Shown piece by piece: positions 34,471 to 45,559 of a DNA stretch of 64,000 bases (position 1 is its first letter; each line of letters starts with the position of its first letter). The translations under genes were made by a program, and so were the position numbers. This stretch comes from Lunularia cruciata (lineage: Eukaryota; Streptophyta; Marchantiopsida; Lunulariales; Lunulariaceae), in the NCBI GenBank assembly GCA_948567375.1, contig OX419759.1, positions 9,268,744-9,332,743 of the forward strand, written 5' to 3'. Below the pieces are notes generated by a model. The model searched no databases, was not told where the DNA came from, and saw only the letters and a list, made by a program, of their open reading frames with translations.

Positions 34471-35030
34471 TGTGGAATATGATTAGCTAGACAAATTATC
34501 TAAATGTGAAAATGTGGTTGGTCATATTTTTTGAGATGTTATACATGATGGTCTAAGTTGAGTGGATAAAAGAGTTATCAAAAGAGGACTTTCACTAATA
34601 GTGCGGGGTTGAAAACATACTGAAAAATTAGAGCCAATTTAAGAGGCCTAAATGAAAGATTTTGGACTAAAAAAAGGGTGAAACTCCTCCTCTAGGACAG
34701 AAAACTTTGCGTGTATCCCCTCCCTCAATTTGTTTCATCAAGATCTTTCCAATAGTATCACTTCTATTCAATTTTAAGCTTTTTATAAAGAGATTCCAAA
34801 AATATTCTCTTTGGTCAAACTTGTTTAACCAGCCAAATGGAACTATGGGGCTGACACATCACAAATCCTTATATCTAATCTAAGAATATAGATCTTCTCC
34901 ACTAGATAATGAAGTTGGAGTAATGCTTTATGACATCGGAGTTTTAGTGCTTCAAACTTATGTTCTACTATCTTCAGATTATCTTGGCATGTCTACATGA
35001 TTATAAATTATGCATTATAATATAATTATC
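34471..35030. mobile_element. Old solo LTR within copia copy 2
   Basis: Related to the gypsy LTR at 60246-60997 (shared TTGGTCAAACTTGTTTGACCA-type box, TCCACTAGATAATGAAGTTGGAG and other blocks). It occupies the same place as 58221-58751 in copy 3, so it inserted before the duplication. The right end is unclear because ATTATCTTGGCATG is duplicated here. Confidence 0.65.
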
Positions 35031-35920
35031 TTGGCATGACTTCAATTTCATTGTAATTGTCTCTTTCCATTGTTTAGATTCTGGACATTGTAGAGCTTCA
35101 TGATAAGATCTTTGTTCACAAGGATCAATGGAGTCACCATTTATCATAGACACCATCCAAATAGTTTCAATACCTTACTGAAGAGATGAAAACTTATCCT
35201 CAAATTATGTATGAATAACACATGCATAATCACTAAAACGAAATGGTGGTCATATAATTCTTCTTGAGTGTGAATGAAGTAAGAAACCATTTGATCTAGA
35301 TTTTATCAAGCCAAAGATAATTGATTGCTGATTATTTTGTAAAGCAATTTAACATGATTTTATTTTTTTGGGTTGAAGGTGGGACAAAAAAGAATTTGAG
35401 ATAAAGATAAAATTGGAAGGGCTAGATGCGCTCTGGAAAGTTGAAGGATTGTCATCTTTAATTGACATATTGATAAGTCACAAAGCTAAAATAGTCCATT
35501 TCCTCTCATTTGGAGAGCTCATCCTCATTTCCATTTGCTGGATTTAGTATGTCACTCTTGACATAATACCACAAATTTGTTAATTTCAAAGTGGTTTTAA
35601 TCAGCTTATTCTAGGTATAATAGTAATCTGTAGTTGGTCTCTTGATATAGCTGATGTCTTGGTTTCCTTGAGTCATTCTTGACATAATGTCACACATCTT
35701 TCAATTTCAAGGTGGTTTTAATTCATTTATTTATTCTAGAGATAATAGTTATCAATAATCTAGTAGTAGGTCTCTTGATATGGCTGATTTCTGAGTAATC
35801 TGTTTCTTGATAAGGCTAATGTTTTAATAAGGATTCATCTTATATGAGAAACAGCATATTCTATCAAACTAGAAAATCAGATTGATAAAGATTGAATGTC
35901 AATCATGTGGATCCATAACT

Positions 35921-36162
35921 TGTTGAGAAATGAATAGATGCAAGATGTGTACATATAGATGAAGACTAAATTAGATGGATTTTGCATGTTCAACACCACT
36001 TCTTTAGAGATGAATGAATGCAATACACATTGCAGGCAAGTATTCAAGAAATGTAATTAGAAACAAGGAGCTATTTAGAATGGATGCATCCAAGAAGGAT
36101 TAGCTAAATGCAAGAACCATGAAGCAAAAGTGACCAAGAACTAGAAGGTCACAAGATCAACA
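35921..36162 (-). repeat. copia 5' LTR, copy 2
   Basis: 242 bp, TGTTGA to TCAACA, the best preserved of the three LTR copies in the window. TAGTA follows three bases later; the extra ACA is a probable slippage of TGT on the other strand. Confidence 0.82.
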
Positions 36163-36165
36163 ACA

Positions 36166-36512
36166 TAGTATATCTCAAACGAAAAGGCATACATGGTACC
36201 AAGAACTGCATAAAGAGAAAGAAAGCATTATGCCCAAAGAAAAAGGCTAAAAATTTATGTAGACTGCCTCCCATAGCAAAATAAAAAGGTAAAGAAACAC
36301 AAATCTGAATTCTAAACTAATTTAAATGCTATGTTTGGTAGATGAGAATGGAAAGAAAGGATCTTGACTTGATAAGAGCTCTGAACACTTGAATATATAA
36401 TATAGGTGCTCTAGTGCTATGTTTGGTAGATGAGAATGAAAAGAGAGCATCAACTAGACTCCATGAAAGTTCCTACTATTGCTGCTTGTTCAACATTGCG
36501 TAGCTTATAGAG
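36166..36512. repeat. Host spacer between copia and LINE 3, copy 2
   Basis: Collinear with 21565-21950 of copy 1, with the same internal GTTTGGTAGATGAGAATG duplication. It ends in the target-site duplication of LINE 3. No gene is seen. Confidence 0.65.
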
Positions 36513-36520
36513 CTTTGACA

Positions 36521-39500
36521 GTAAAACCAACCTCATAGAACACAAGAATGATGGGAAGACCCCATCAAGCCATTGTCGTGTTGTGGTTTGTGTAGCCCAT
36601 GAGAAAGTAAACTAGTGTAGTTTATCTCCATAATATGGGGTAGGTTGTATCATGGATCCCACAATTTAGCTATTGCCATGTGAGCAATCTATCTACAAGT
36701 GTATGATTGGCCACATGGATTATGGTCTTGTCCTCTCGGAGTGCTCTTGTGTATATAGGTGGTGGAGATTTGAGAGAGGAGTGTGTTTTAGTTGAGGAGT
36801 CTCCAGCGGGAGGAGGATGTTGGGAGTGAGAGTTGTAATAGAGCATGAGCATTAGAGGAGGAAAAATTTGAGCAAGAGATGTCCCATGATCTCAATCTGC
36901 TACCTTGAATCTTTTTCTCATCAAGCTTCAAATTCTACACTATGATGGCTTACGGCACTAGATGATGGCACATTTTGGGGCAGCATTCATGCAGTCAATG
37001 ATGGAAAACCCAGATCTTGTCATCATTTTGGTGCTTACTTATAAGTAAGTATGGGAGTTGAAAATCTATGTGCTCTTATAGATGGAGAATGAATTAATTT
37101 TACTCATGAGATTCAAGGTGGAGTTGTGCGGTCTATCTGTCAAAAAGTGAAGAAACTAAATGATAAAAAAGTGCAAGTGATTGGGTCCAAAGAGGAGAAG
37201 TCTAGAGTTTTTGAGCATCAAAGGAGTGCATGGGGAATTCAAAGAAAGGAGATCATGGCTGGAGAGAAGAGTTAACATGCTACAATTTAGAGATAGAAGG
37301 CAAATGATCTGAATAGATTTTGTGTGAGATATGATTGATTGAATCAAGGGGGGTAGAATTCATACCCAAGAGCACAAAATAAACAATTTGGAGAGCTTTG
37401 TGAAATATTTTCATGATTTATTAGCGGGTTTGGAAACTAAATAGAGTTCTCATAATGTTGAGCACAAGAAATGAAGGTTTGATCAGCCTCAAATCAGATC
37501 TGGTCTATTCAAGTTGGAGCTTTGGAAAGTGAGGTGTTAGAAATGAGATGTTGATAAAGTTTGGAATTTTGGTCACTCTTAAAGTTATGGTTCAAATCAA
37601 CTTATGAAAATCTTCAATAATATTGGTGGTTAGGTTTTGAACCTTTGTGCAAAGGTTTCATGTGAATTCCTCAAATAGAGAATTCAGGGTCTTGGATCAA
37701 GCATACTTGGGTCTATAGAGCTTACAAGTTAGCCCAACTCAGAAATTGATCCATATCTAAGGATTAGCATTTTATTGAGCTACCAAACTTTGCAGGGTTT
37801 TAGAAAAGAGCAAAAATAGCTATTATGGAAAATTTGGTGGGTTAAAGTCTATAGATAGTGAGAACTGATGCTATAAGTTCCAGTAAAAATATTGTCGTAA
37901 GCTCAAGAGGAGCATTTTTATCTTCAATCACTACTAAATGCAAACTCTTCCACTTCTTTGTCCATGATTAAAGGTTTTAGTTTACTAGAGTGGCTTTGAG
38001 GAATATACATATTTTTTAACTTGAAGTATGATGGAGATGGTTAAGGCCTAGGAGGAAACCCACAATTAGGGATTTCAAAATTAGGGTGAAAACCTACAAA
38101 AACCTAGTCAAGTTTGATACCTTGTCAAGAGAGTTGTAGTGGTTTGATTGCAGCTTATTTTACATCATTTGAAAGCTTATTTCATAGGCTTTTCATTTAA
38201 TTATAGAACGCACATATCCAAGTTACAAATTTTTCTTATGTCCATATGAGTTACATAGAGTTTTCCCCATCAAAAAGACAAAATTCCCCACTTGGATTAG
38301 AAATTGGTTGAAATTTGAAGTACATATTGGAGGAAGCTTGGAATATAGGTTGGAATTAGCTTGATGAAAAAACAAGAGAGGTGCTGAAGCTCATTTCTAA
38401 AAAAAAATCATGGAGAGTTGTTCTTGAATTCTTGTGATTGGATCGTCTCCTTGTATGCATGCTTGTTTGTATGCCCAATTGATTTGGATTGGCGTGCATG
38501 CATTGCGCTTAGGTTCCTTCCTTCTAGGGGTGTTGTATTTTTTCCTTGGAAATGTTGGAAGTGATGACCAATAGACCAAGTGTGTGTGTTGTGATGACAG
38601 GTTAGGTTGCCCGTTACTTCCCTACCTAATAGAAGGATTAGTAGAAGCAAGAGTAAAAGGTTCCAATGATCAGGCAACACGGGTGCTCAGACTAGGAGTG
38701 AAAAATCTACGCATGAATTTGATCCTTAAACTCTATAGCTAGGCACCCAATGTGTGAGAGAGAGAAATGCAAAGTATGACATCATACAAGGGAGAGACAA
38801 AAAAAGGTAAATGGGGTTAGTCCCAATAGTATCTATATGAGAAATCTACCCTACCACACCTAAGATATCCAAGCTATGTAAGTTGTAAGGTCTACAAACT
38901 ACTAGAGCATCCAAAGAAGCATCACCTAAAATGATTGCTCTCTTGTGGATTGCACTAGCCAATGCTCTTTATAGAGCAATGGACACACACTTTTTAAAGT
39001 ATGCTACAAAGTATGAGAGTGAGAGTGGTACACCTTGGCATCTAATATGATAAGCTCTCATGTACTCCTTGAAAAAAGCGTCAAAGTTCTTGTTCATCGC
39101 TCCATATAACTCCAAGGCTAGAGGAACAAAGATGTGACCTTGCTGCATACCCCTATACTTGGAGACTTTGCATGCTACTGCACCGCTCCCTGCCCATCCA
39201 AGAGGATAAGTAATCATTCTCTCCAAAATTTTATCATGTGTAGGGTTTGTAACCACAACATCCACCACTATCACCTGATCATCTTGGACCAAGTATAACT
39301 ACTCTGACATGTGTCGTCTACAAAGAATATGAACACTCCCTCCAAGCAAGGTATCCACTCTCTTGTCCCATAGCAAATACTATATCCTTGATGGCATCAT
39401 GGGTAGCTATCCTTTGCCCTCCATAGGACACCATGCCAAATGGACTGCAGCTACATCTAGTGTAGAACCACACTCACAAGTGATTAACAAAGATGGGTGG

Positions 39501-42434
39501 ACCAAACCTAGGTGGAACCTCATCACTATAGAGAAAGTGGCTGTGCAAGTCAGAATTCCCTAATGCATGGTCAAGCTAGGATCCAGGAGCATGCACCCTT
39601 GTTGGAGCAAGAGTGAAGATGTGCTCTAGTGGCCCAAGGGACAAATGAGTCAATTGAGAGAATACATAACATATGCTAACTCTATCACTCCATCAAGGAA
39701 GACTACAAACCTCTGGTCCAATCTAATAATAGTAAAGCAAAGGATGGAAGGTACTCACATGCCAATGGAGATAGACCATCTCTCATCTGCTATAATAACA
39801 CCTAAAGAGAAAAGGACTTTCCTACACCTTGATCACATAAGTCTCCAAATTTGGCCTATTAGCAACCACAAAACAAGATGAAAGTAGGGGTACCAAGAGA
39901 GCCCAACTACCTAAAAATGCTATATGTGCCATCTCCTCCATAAGTAATAAGCCTACCCCTCTGCACAAGATTGGTAGAGATGTTTGTTTATGTGCCATAT
40001 CCCCCGTCACACACACAAATGTTCCTAGTTTGATGATATTACCAAAGACTTCCATGATCCTCCTATCAAAAGCTCTTAAGCATGATAGAAAAGTCAAGGA
40101 AGAGGGAACCATGTGGAGAACATAACTAGATCAATGGAGAATACTAGACAAGAGTATACCAAAAGCCACATGTAGATATCCTAGTCGAGGAAGGTCATCT
40201 ACATGGAGAATATCATCTACAAGGGTAACATATAAGAAGCATGTGACAAAATCCTCGGATGTTATTGGCACTCCAAGAATACATAGGTCATCTATAGATG
40301 TGACACACTCTCTAGAAGCTCAAGGTGGAAAGGGATATCTAAAGGGGACCATGCTCTCCACTTTGACACCTTGACTCTCAAACCTACAAGATGTAGCTTG
40401 GTACTCAAGTGATCAAAGTCCCGCCTGATCTGATCTACCAAGCCCACAATGTGTGTATTGTCTACTAAGGAATGAAATACACAACTTGGCATGGCCAAAG
40501 TAGTAGATAAGAGAGCTCTAAAGTGAGCCATGGCAAAAAAAGGTCCTCCTAAAGGATCTCCTTACCATGTACCAACAACTAACTCCAAGACGGTGACTCC
40601 CTCATGTGACCACCCATGCTGGTCATAAAGGGAAGTAGGAGAGCCATAGAACAACCGCACAGAAGGAATGAGACTCGCCAAGGATCCACTTGCCTCCCTT
40701 AGCTCTCAAAAGATGGATGCTCAAGAGACGCTATTATAAACATTCTCAACATCCACTTGTAGGACAACCCACTTTGGACAGATATCTATGAATGCCTTGA
40801 TTTTTAGAGAAACAACCTCACAACCTCTAGGTATAGCTACTCTAACTGATGTGGGCTGAGGTGCTCTTGGAAGTGAGATAGATGTTGAAGGAGAATGGTG
40901 CAACTAACCAAGCACAAAAAGATCTCTCCAATAGCAATCAGTCTAATGCCCCTTGCCTCTCTCCATCACAAGAAGTTGACAAACTGCTAACAACGGACTA
41001 AGTGAAGTAGGAATATCTCCCCTTGTTAATGCTACAACCACGTTAAATAACTTGGTAAATCCACTAGAAGGATCATATGCCTGAAAGCAATCTCTAAGAT
41101 ACTCATATACCATTCTTGATAGGACTCCTAAAAAGAGGCAAGGGGTAGTGCACAACGCTTGTGCAAAAAGTGACATATCAAGTCATAAAAGTTGCTTAGG
41201 CTGATAATCTAAGAACTCTAGTCGTACTCCTTCTCCTGCCATAGGATGTAGTGAGCCTAGGGAAGAGATAGTCTCATCAGTGGGACTAGCCATAGACAAA
41301 AGTTGTAGCATTTGTGTTGCTTTACTAAACTCTCTTGCTTAACCCAATGTCCTAGATTGTTGTAATCAAGTGGACTCTGTGGTATCATGTTTCAAAATCT
41401 GTCTCCTAAAACGTGCAGTTGTAACTGATTCCTCATGTAGTATAGCCCAATCTCCCACTCAAAATTGATGAAACTTAGCAACCACCTCTCTATGCCACGC
41501 ATATCCCCCTCTAGCATAACAAAGGCACCATCAAGGGAGTAAGAGGAATAAGAACCATGCTTCCTCGTCCAAGGGATCACATGCCAAATGATCAAGCGGT
41601 AGGCAAAGAGTATATCTAGCCTCATCATGGAGTGTAAGGGATAACTTACGGAATAGAGATGGACATGGAAAACTAGTTTCAAATAACCACAAAATACAAC
41701 ATACCTAAGATGCTAACCACTCCGATGACTAGATAGATATCCTTGGGACGGTCAACAAATGGATAAAGGAAGGGTACGTAATCCCGAGTGTCACCATTGT
41801 TGATATGAGTGCTCGCCTCACATGAGCATCCAAAGCGGTGCAATCATGGTCCTTGTGTGTCCTTCACACATGTGTCTTTATCCCCTTGCAAGGTAAAACA
41901 TCAGTGACACACCAGGCATTGTGTATCACTTGTCACTCTAGGCAGCCCACATGGGGAAACGTAGCCATGGCTAGGACAAAAATAATGATCATCACACATG
42001 ATACTCCTCTCCATATCTCCCCCATGCTTGCAAAATCACAACCAATTACATCTCAACTCACATGAGTAAATAACATCTCTCCAAACCCTAAAAACTATTT
42101 ACTCTCATAACTTTCAATTCTCATCTCAACAATTCTTGAACAAAATTTTCTTGGAACTCGATCATGAAAACCAAGAGATTAGAAATGAAAATTCCAAATT
42201 CATCACTCTCAATGTGAAATAGTCACTCGTAACCCTTAAAAAGACATTAAAATTGTCTTAACTTTCAATTCAAGTCTCGGTCCCCTTCGAACTAGATGCC
42301 AATGGAACCTAAATTAAAAAATAAACATAAACAACTATTCATTCGGATGACGTATGCATATGATCTCTCTAAAAGTCTAGAATATCTTTGTCTATTTTCG
42401 GTTCCCCCTCCTCTTCTCCCGTTCTCCTCTCCAA
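36521..42434 (-). mobile_element. Full-length RLE-type LINE, copy 3, interrupted by a 2.2-kb insert
   Basis: Flanked by CTTTGACA at 36513-36520 and 42435-42442. Without the insert at 36574-38779 it is about 3.7 kb, the same size as copies 1 and 2. Readable on minus: zinc finger region near 41900, MVYEYLRDCFQA, VDVENVYNSVS, SLVDNTHIVG (motif C destroyed), MVQDDQVIVVDVVVTNP (endonuclease core). It keeps CAA where copies 1 and 2 have a stop before RIATH. It is otherwise badly decayed. Confidence 0.88.
36574..38779. mobile_element. 2.2-kb unclassified insert in the LINE 3 3' region
   Basis: The LINE sequence stops at 36570 (CCCCATCAAGC) and resumes at 38783 (TACAAGGGAGAG). The insert has TGTC..GACA ends and imperfect CCAT/TCAT flanks. 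Its left part looks like an LTR or promoter end: GTGTATATAGG TATA box at about 36753, GAGAGTTG leader. No pol domain can be read anywhere in it. It may be a non-autonomous LTR element or a deletion derivative. Confidence 0.6.
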
Positions 42435-42442
42435 CTTTGACA

Positions 42443-43685
42443 AGAATTGGCTTAAGAACTGTGACTGAAAAAGAGCAGAATACCATTTACAGTTTGCCAT
42501 ACGTACTGTCCCAAAAATGTCAGTTGAAAGTTGTACTCTTGCTAAGACATTGCGTCATTCGGTTTGGCTACTAATATTTGCTGGAATGACCGATACGAGA
42601 GTCCCCATGTGCCATGTCTCCACTGCCGCAAAAGTGTTCATTTGAAATGCATTTAAGTTGTACTATTTCTAAGATCTTTCTTTATTCTATTCGGCTAATA
42701 ATCTCTACTGTAATGACCAACAAGCAAGTCCGCAAGGACCAAATTGCGCTGGTACAGTGGACAATTACGACCTAGGGACCATCGTCTAGGGAACCATCAT
42801 GGCGGCCGTAACTGGAGAGACAGATATAATATCCTTTCAACGACAGTACCGATTCATCTTCCCTCTCAAAGTTCACTCTGAACCATAATTTCGGTAGCAC
42901 GAGAATAAAGCTACGCTTCAGCGTCACTCTCAACTTCACACCCACCTGCAGGTTTCCAAAGCTCCTCCCAAACTCTGCATCTCGACTGTTAGCCATACTT
43001 TCTGTAACAGAACACAACTACGCTTCAACTTCACTCTTAAAGTATGATAAGCAGCTTCAGGTTCTCCAAGCTCCTCCAAATCCGGCAGCCAACTCTGAAC
43101 GTTTAGTTGTTCATGCTCCCCTGGTGAATCACTCTTGGGGTTCGAGTATTCACCTTGTGGATCTCTATATTCGATGGATTTGGAAATCTATATGTTACAC
43201 GTATCAAGTGGGTCGCTTTCAGCACATCAACGTTCAATTTTTCATGTTGTATTGCATTCGGGGTTTATCGCTCAGCAGTTTCGAAGTTGTAGTGACTAGC
43301 CATTGTTGTTGACCTCCCAATTCCTCAGTCTATGCCTGACTTCAACACCTCATGTTCCTAACTCTATAGTCAAAATCAAATCCTATCGTTTATATTCATC
43401 GTGTCATCATAAATCTTTCAAGTGTTTCTTGTTGTAGTATTCAATAGGGTCGATGGGAAGTTTGAAGTAGTCGTCGGTCAAGTAACTCCTCTCTCAAAGG
43501 TCTAATTCTCTAAACTATTCTCAGTGCACATGTGCTACTCTCTTGCGGACTCTAAGAACGTTCTTGTACATTTATTTCCGTATCTGATCGTGGTCTTATC
43601 TGTCCGTAAATGAAAGGAATCCTTCCTCGTTCGATTGATCAGATATTTCTTACTGAAACATATGTGTGAGTTTCAGCTTGCACAA
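42443..43685. repeat. Host DNA upstream of the ParB-like gene, copy 2
   Basis: Starts with AGAATTGGCTTAAGAACTG, the direct continuation of the spacer seen at 21960 in copy 1. Continues collinear with 25700-26878. It probably contains promoter and leader of the following gene. No other coding region is seen. Confidence 0.6.
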
Positions 43686-44690
43686 ATGATTATGGAAGTG
43701 TCTCCAGATGTCCTATTATTCACTCAAGACTCCATTAGAAGCAAGTTTAAGAAGCCTCGTGAGGAGGAGAGGATTGATAATGCAGTGGATCTTATATTAG
43801 AAGTAAAGGTAAAAGTGACAGATTTCCCGAGATTGGAAGTAGTTCTCTTCGAAGAAAGATACTGGTCTCTTGACAATCGACGCCTCTGGGTTTTCAAGAA
43901 GGCCAGAATCAAGACAATAACCGTAATCCTTGTCACCTACGACCACCATCCCCGTTTCCAGGAGCTTGTTGAAGGCAACCCCGAGCTGAAGATGAAATTC
44001 CTGCATAGAGATTTTTGGCCAAATGTCCGCGGCAAATGTCGCAAACAGTTCCAGGACAGTGGTGGGCTGCATCATCCCCAAATGAAAGAATTTTCGCGAT
44101 CGGGAGGTTTACACCATCGGGAAGTGATCAAACCGTTTTTCATGCCGATCCAGCCGGGTGGTTCTGGTCGTCTTACAGAGATCTCGCATGCATCTGTGAA
44201 AGAGATTACCGGCGGACTTCCTCCTCCGAAGCCCGTGAACATGGTCAACTGTGACCGTCCTCCAGAAATTTCACGACTAGAAAAGAAGTACGTCCAGCAA
44301 GAGCCATTTGTGAGGGCATATCCTATTGTCAACCAGCATCCGAGGGGCCAGATGCTCATCCAATATCGCTGCTCCAGCTGCAATTTTGGACGAAATTTTA
44401 TTTTAATATTTGATATCCATGAGACAGAACCTTCTCTCGCGGCGACCAAATCTTTGGTCCCGAGTTGGATCAGACTACTTTGTGCCATAGTGGGGGCCAT
44501 TGCGAGATATCCAACATTAGTGTGTGGATTGACATTGACAGGCATAACCTGTTACTACACAGGACTTTTTGGGTTGATGTGGAATTATGTACATCTGCGT
44601 TCTTGTCAATTGACCAAGTCTTTGATTTCTCTTGTTCAAGTTATTACCGCTTTAGTCAGGCATTCTAAGGAGAAGGATAATCATTACTGA
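43686..44690 (+). CDS. ParB/sulfiredoxin-like domain protein with hydrophobic C-terminus, copy 2 (open)
   Basis: 334 codons from ATG 43686; an in-frame ATG upstream (43662) is not shared with copy 1. FTQDSIRS (residues 12-19) and LDNRRLWVFKKA (62-73) resemble the ParB/sulfiredoxin nuclease-like fold; this is motif resemblance, not proof. A basic, Pro-rich middle (QPGGSGRLTEIS, GGLPPPKPVN) leads to a hydrophobic stretch at about residues 265-300 (LVCGLTLTGITCYYTG, LFGLMW), likely a membrane segment. Around residues 220-240 the frame differs from copy 1 (CSSCNFGRNF versus the copy-1 reading), so one copy has a compensated frameshift. It is convergent with the P450 pseudogene. It may be functional; copy 1 is not. 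Confidence 0.65.
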   Translation: MIMEVSPDVLLFTQDSIRSKFKKPREEERIDNAVDLILEVKVKVTDFPRLEVVLFEERYWSLDNRRLWVFKKARIKTITVILVTYDHHPRFQELVEGNPELKMKFLHRDFWPNVRGKCRKQFQDSGGLHHPQMKEFSRSGGLHHREVIKPFFMPIQPGGSGRLTEISHASVKEITGGLPPPKPVNMVNCDRPPEISRLEKKYVQQEPFVRAYPIVNQHPRGQMLIQYRCSSCNFGRNFILIFDIHETEPSLAATKSLVPSWIRLLCAIVGAIARYPTLVCGLTLTGITCYYTGLFGLMWNYVHLRSCQLTKSLISLVQVITALVRHSKEKDNHY

Positions 44691-44699
44691 TGAACATGA

Positions 44700-45559
44700 G
44701 GAGCATTCAATCCGATGGAAACCTTCTGCGTCTCCTAAAGCTCGTCACTAGAAATGGCAATGGACAATGTAAATGAAAGAAGGCGAGGCACTTCCAGCAC
44801 CAGGGAAACCGTAGCGATCTAATTGCAAGTTATGTCGGTTTTCATACCCACCTGGATGCCGTACAGAAACTCGAGAGTGGAGAAGTACTAGCCCAGGGCA
44901 CTGCTAGTAGAAAGAAAGCTTTCTAATAGATGGTGAGTGCAATTCCTTTACTCCTCGGAAGCAGTGAAGTTTTGCTTAAGCAACAAGAAGTCTACTAAAG
45001 TACATAATTCGTCATCAGTCAGGTCCTTTTACAAACAGATTGCCGCACGTACAAACAGATTACCCCAGTACATAGCTGAGTACAAGTAGAAACATACGAA
45101 ACAGAAAATATTTTCATTTATCTCCAGATTTGGTATGTGTCCTTAATATGGAATTATTACTTAGCTAGTCTATAAACTGTACCTTACAAGTGCTTAAAAA
45201 CATCCTTTCTCGGAAATTACCATAACAATATAGATCCTGCATTTCTTTCAATGATGTTGCACTAATTCTGAGCTTTCTTCGGAGCTACTACAGCCGCAGT
45301 TGAAGTGTATGCTGTGTTTTGATCTGATAAGTGGACTATAAACTAACATCCGTGAATTGTGTCGATCTAATTCCGCTTAGGAAAGGTGTGTACATTGTAC
45401 AATATCAGAAATGTGTACCCCGGGCATTCCAGTGGCATCCTGATCACAAGCTAACTTCAATCGGGGGCAGCACCCTTGGATTTCAATCTACATGCTTTGC
45501 TTGATACGACAGATTCGGCGATCTTAAACGAGAGGCTCAAGGTTTGACTGGGACGTAAA
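44700..45559. repeat. Convergent intergenic DNA, copy 2
   Basis: Collinear with 28490-29289 of copy 1. Contains ACAAACAGATT repeated at 45033 and 45052. No gene is seen. Confidence 0.5.

Larger units (their letters stand above)
33091..36165 (-). mobile_element. Ty1/copia retrotransposon, copy 2, 3' end deleted
   Basis: Same insertion as 7544-21559, without the nested chromovirus. The 3' LTR and the end of RNase H are missing; the junction is at about 33092, the same place as in copy 3. The 5' LTR is 35921-36162 (TGTTGA..TCAACA, followed by ACA then TAGTA). RT, integrase and gag remnants lie in order on minus. TGGGATGTGGTGGAATTACC at about 34460 encodes the WDVVELP stretch between integrase and RT. 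An older solo LTR sits at about 34471-35030. Confidence 0.8.

Noticed and set aside
21996-42434. LINE 2 and LINE 3 as one insertion copied by the segmental duplication
   Set aside because: Their ends lie at different bases of the flank, and each locus keeps the other's site unoccupied.
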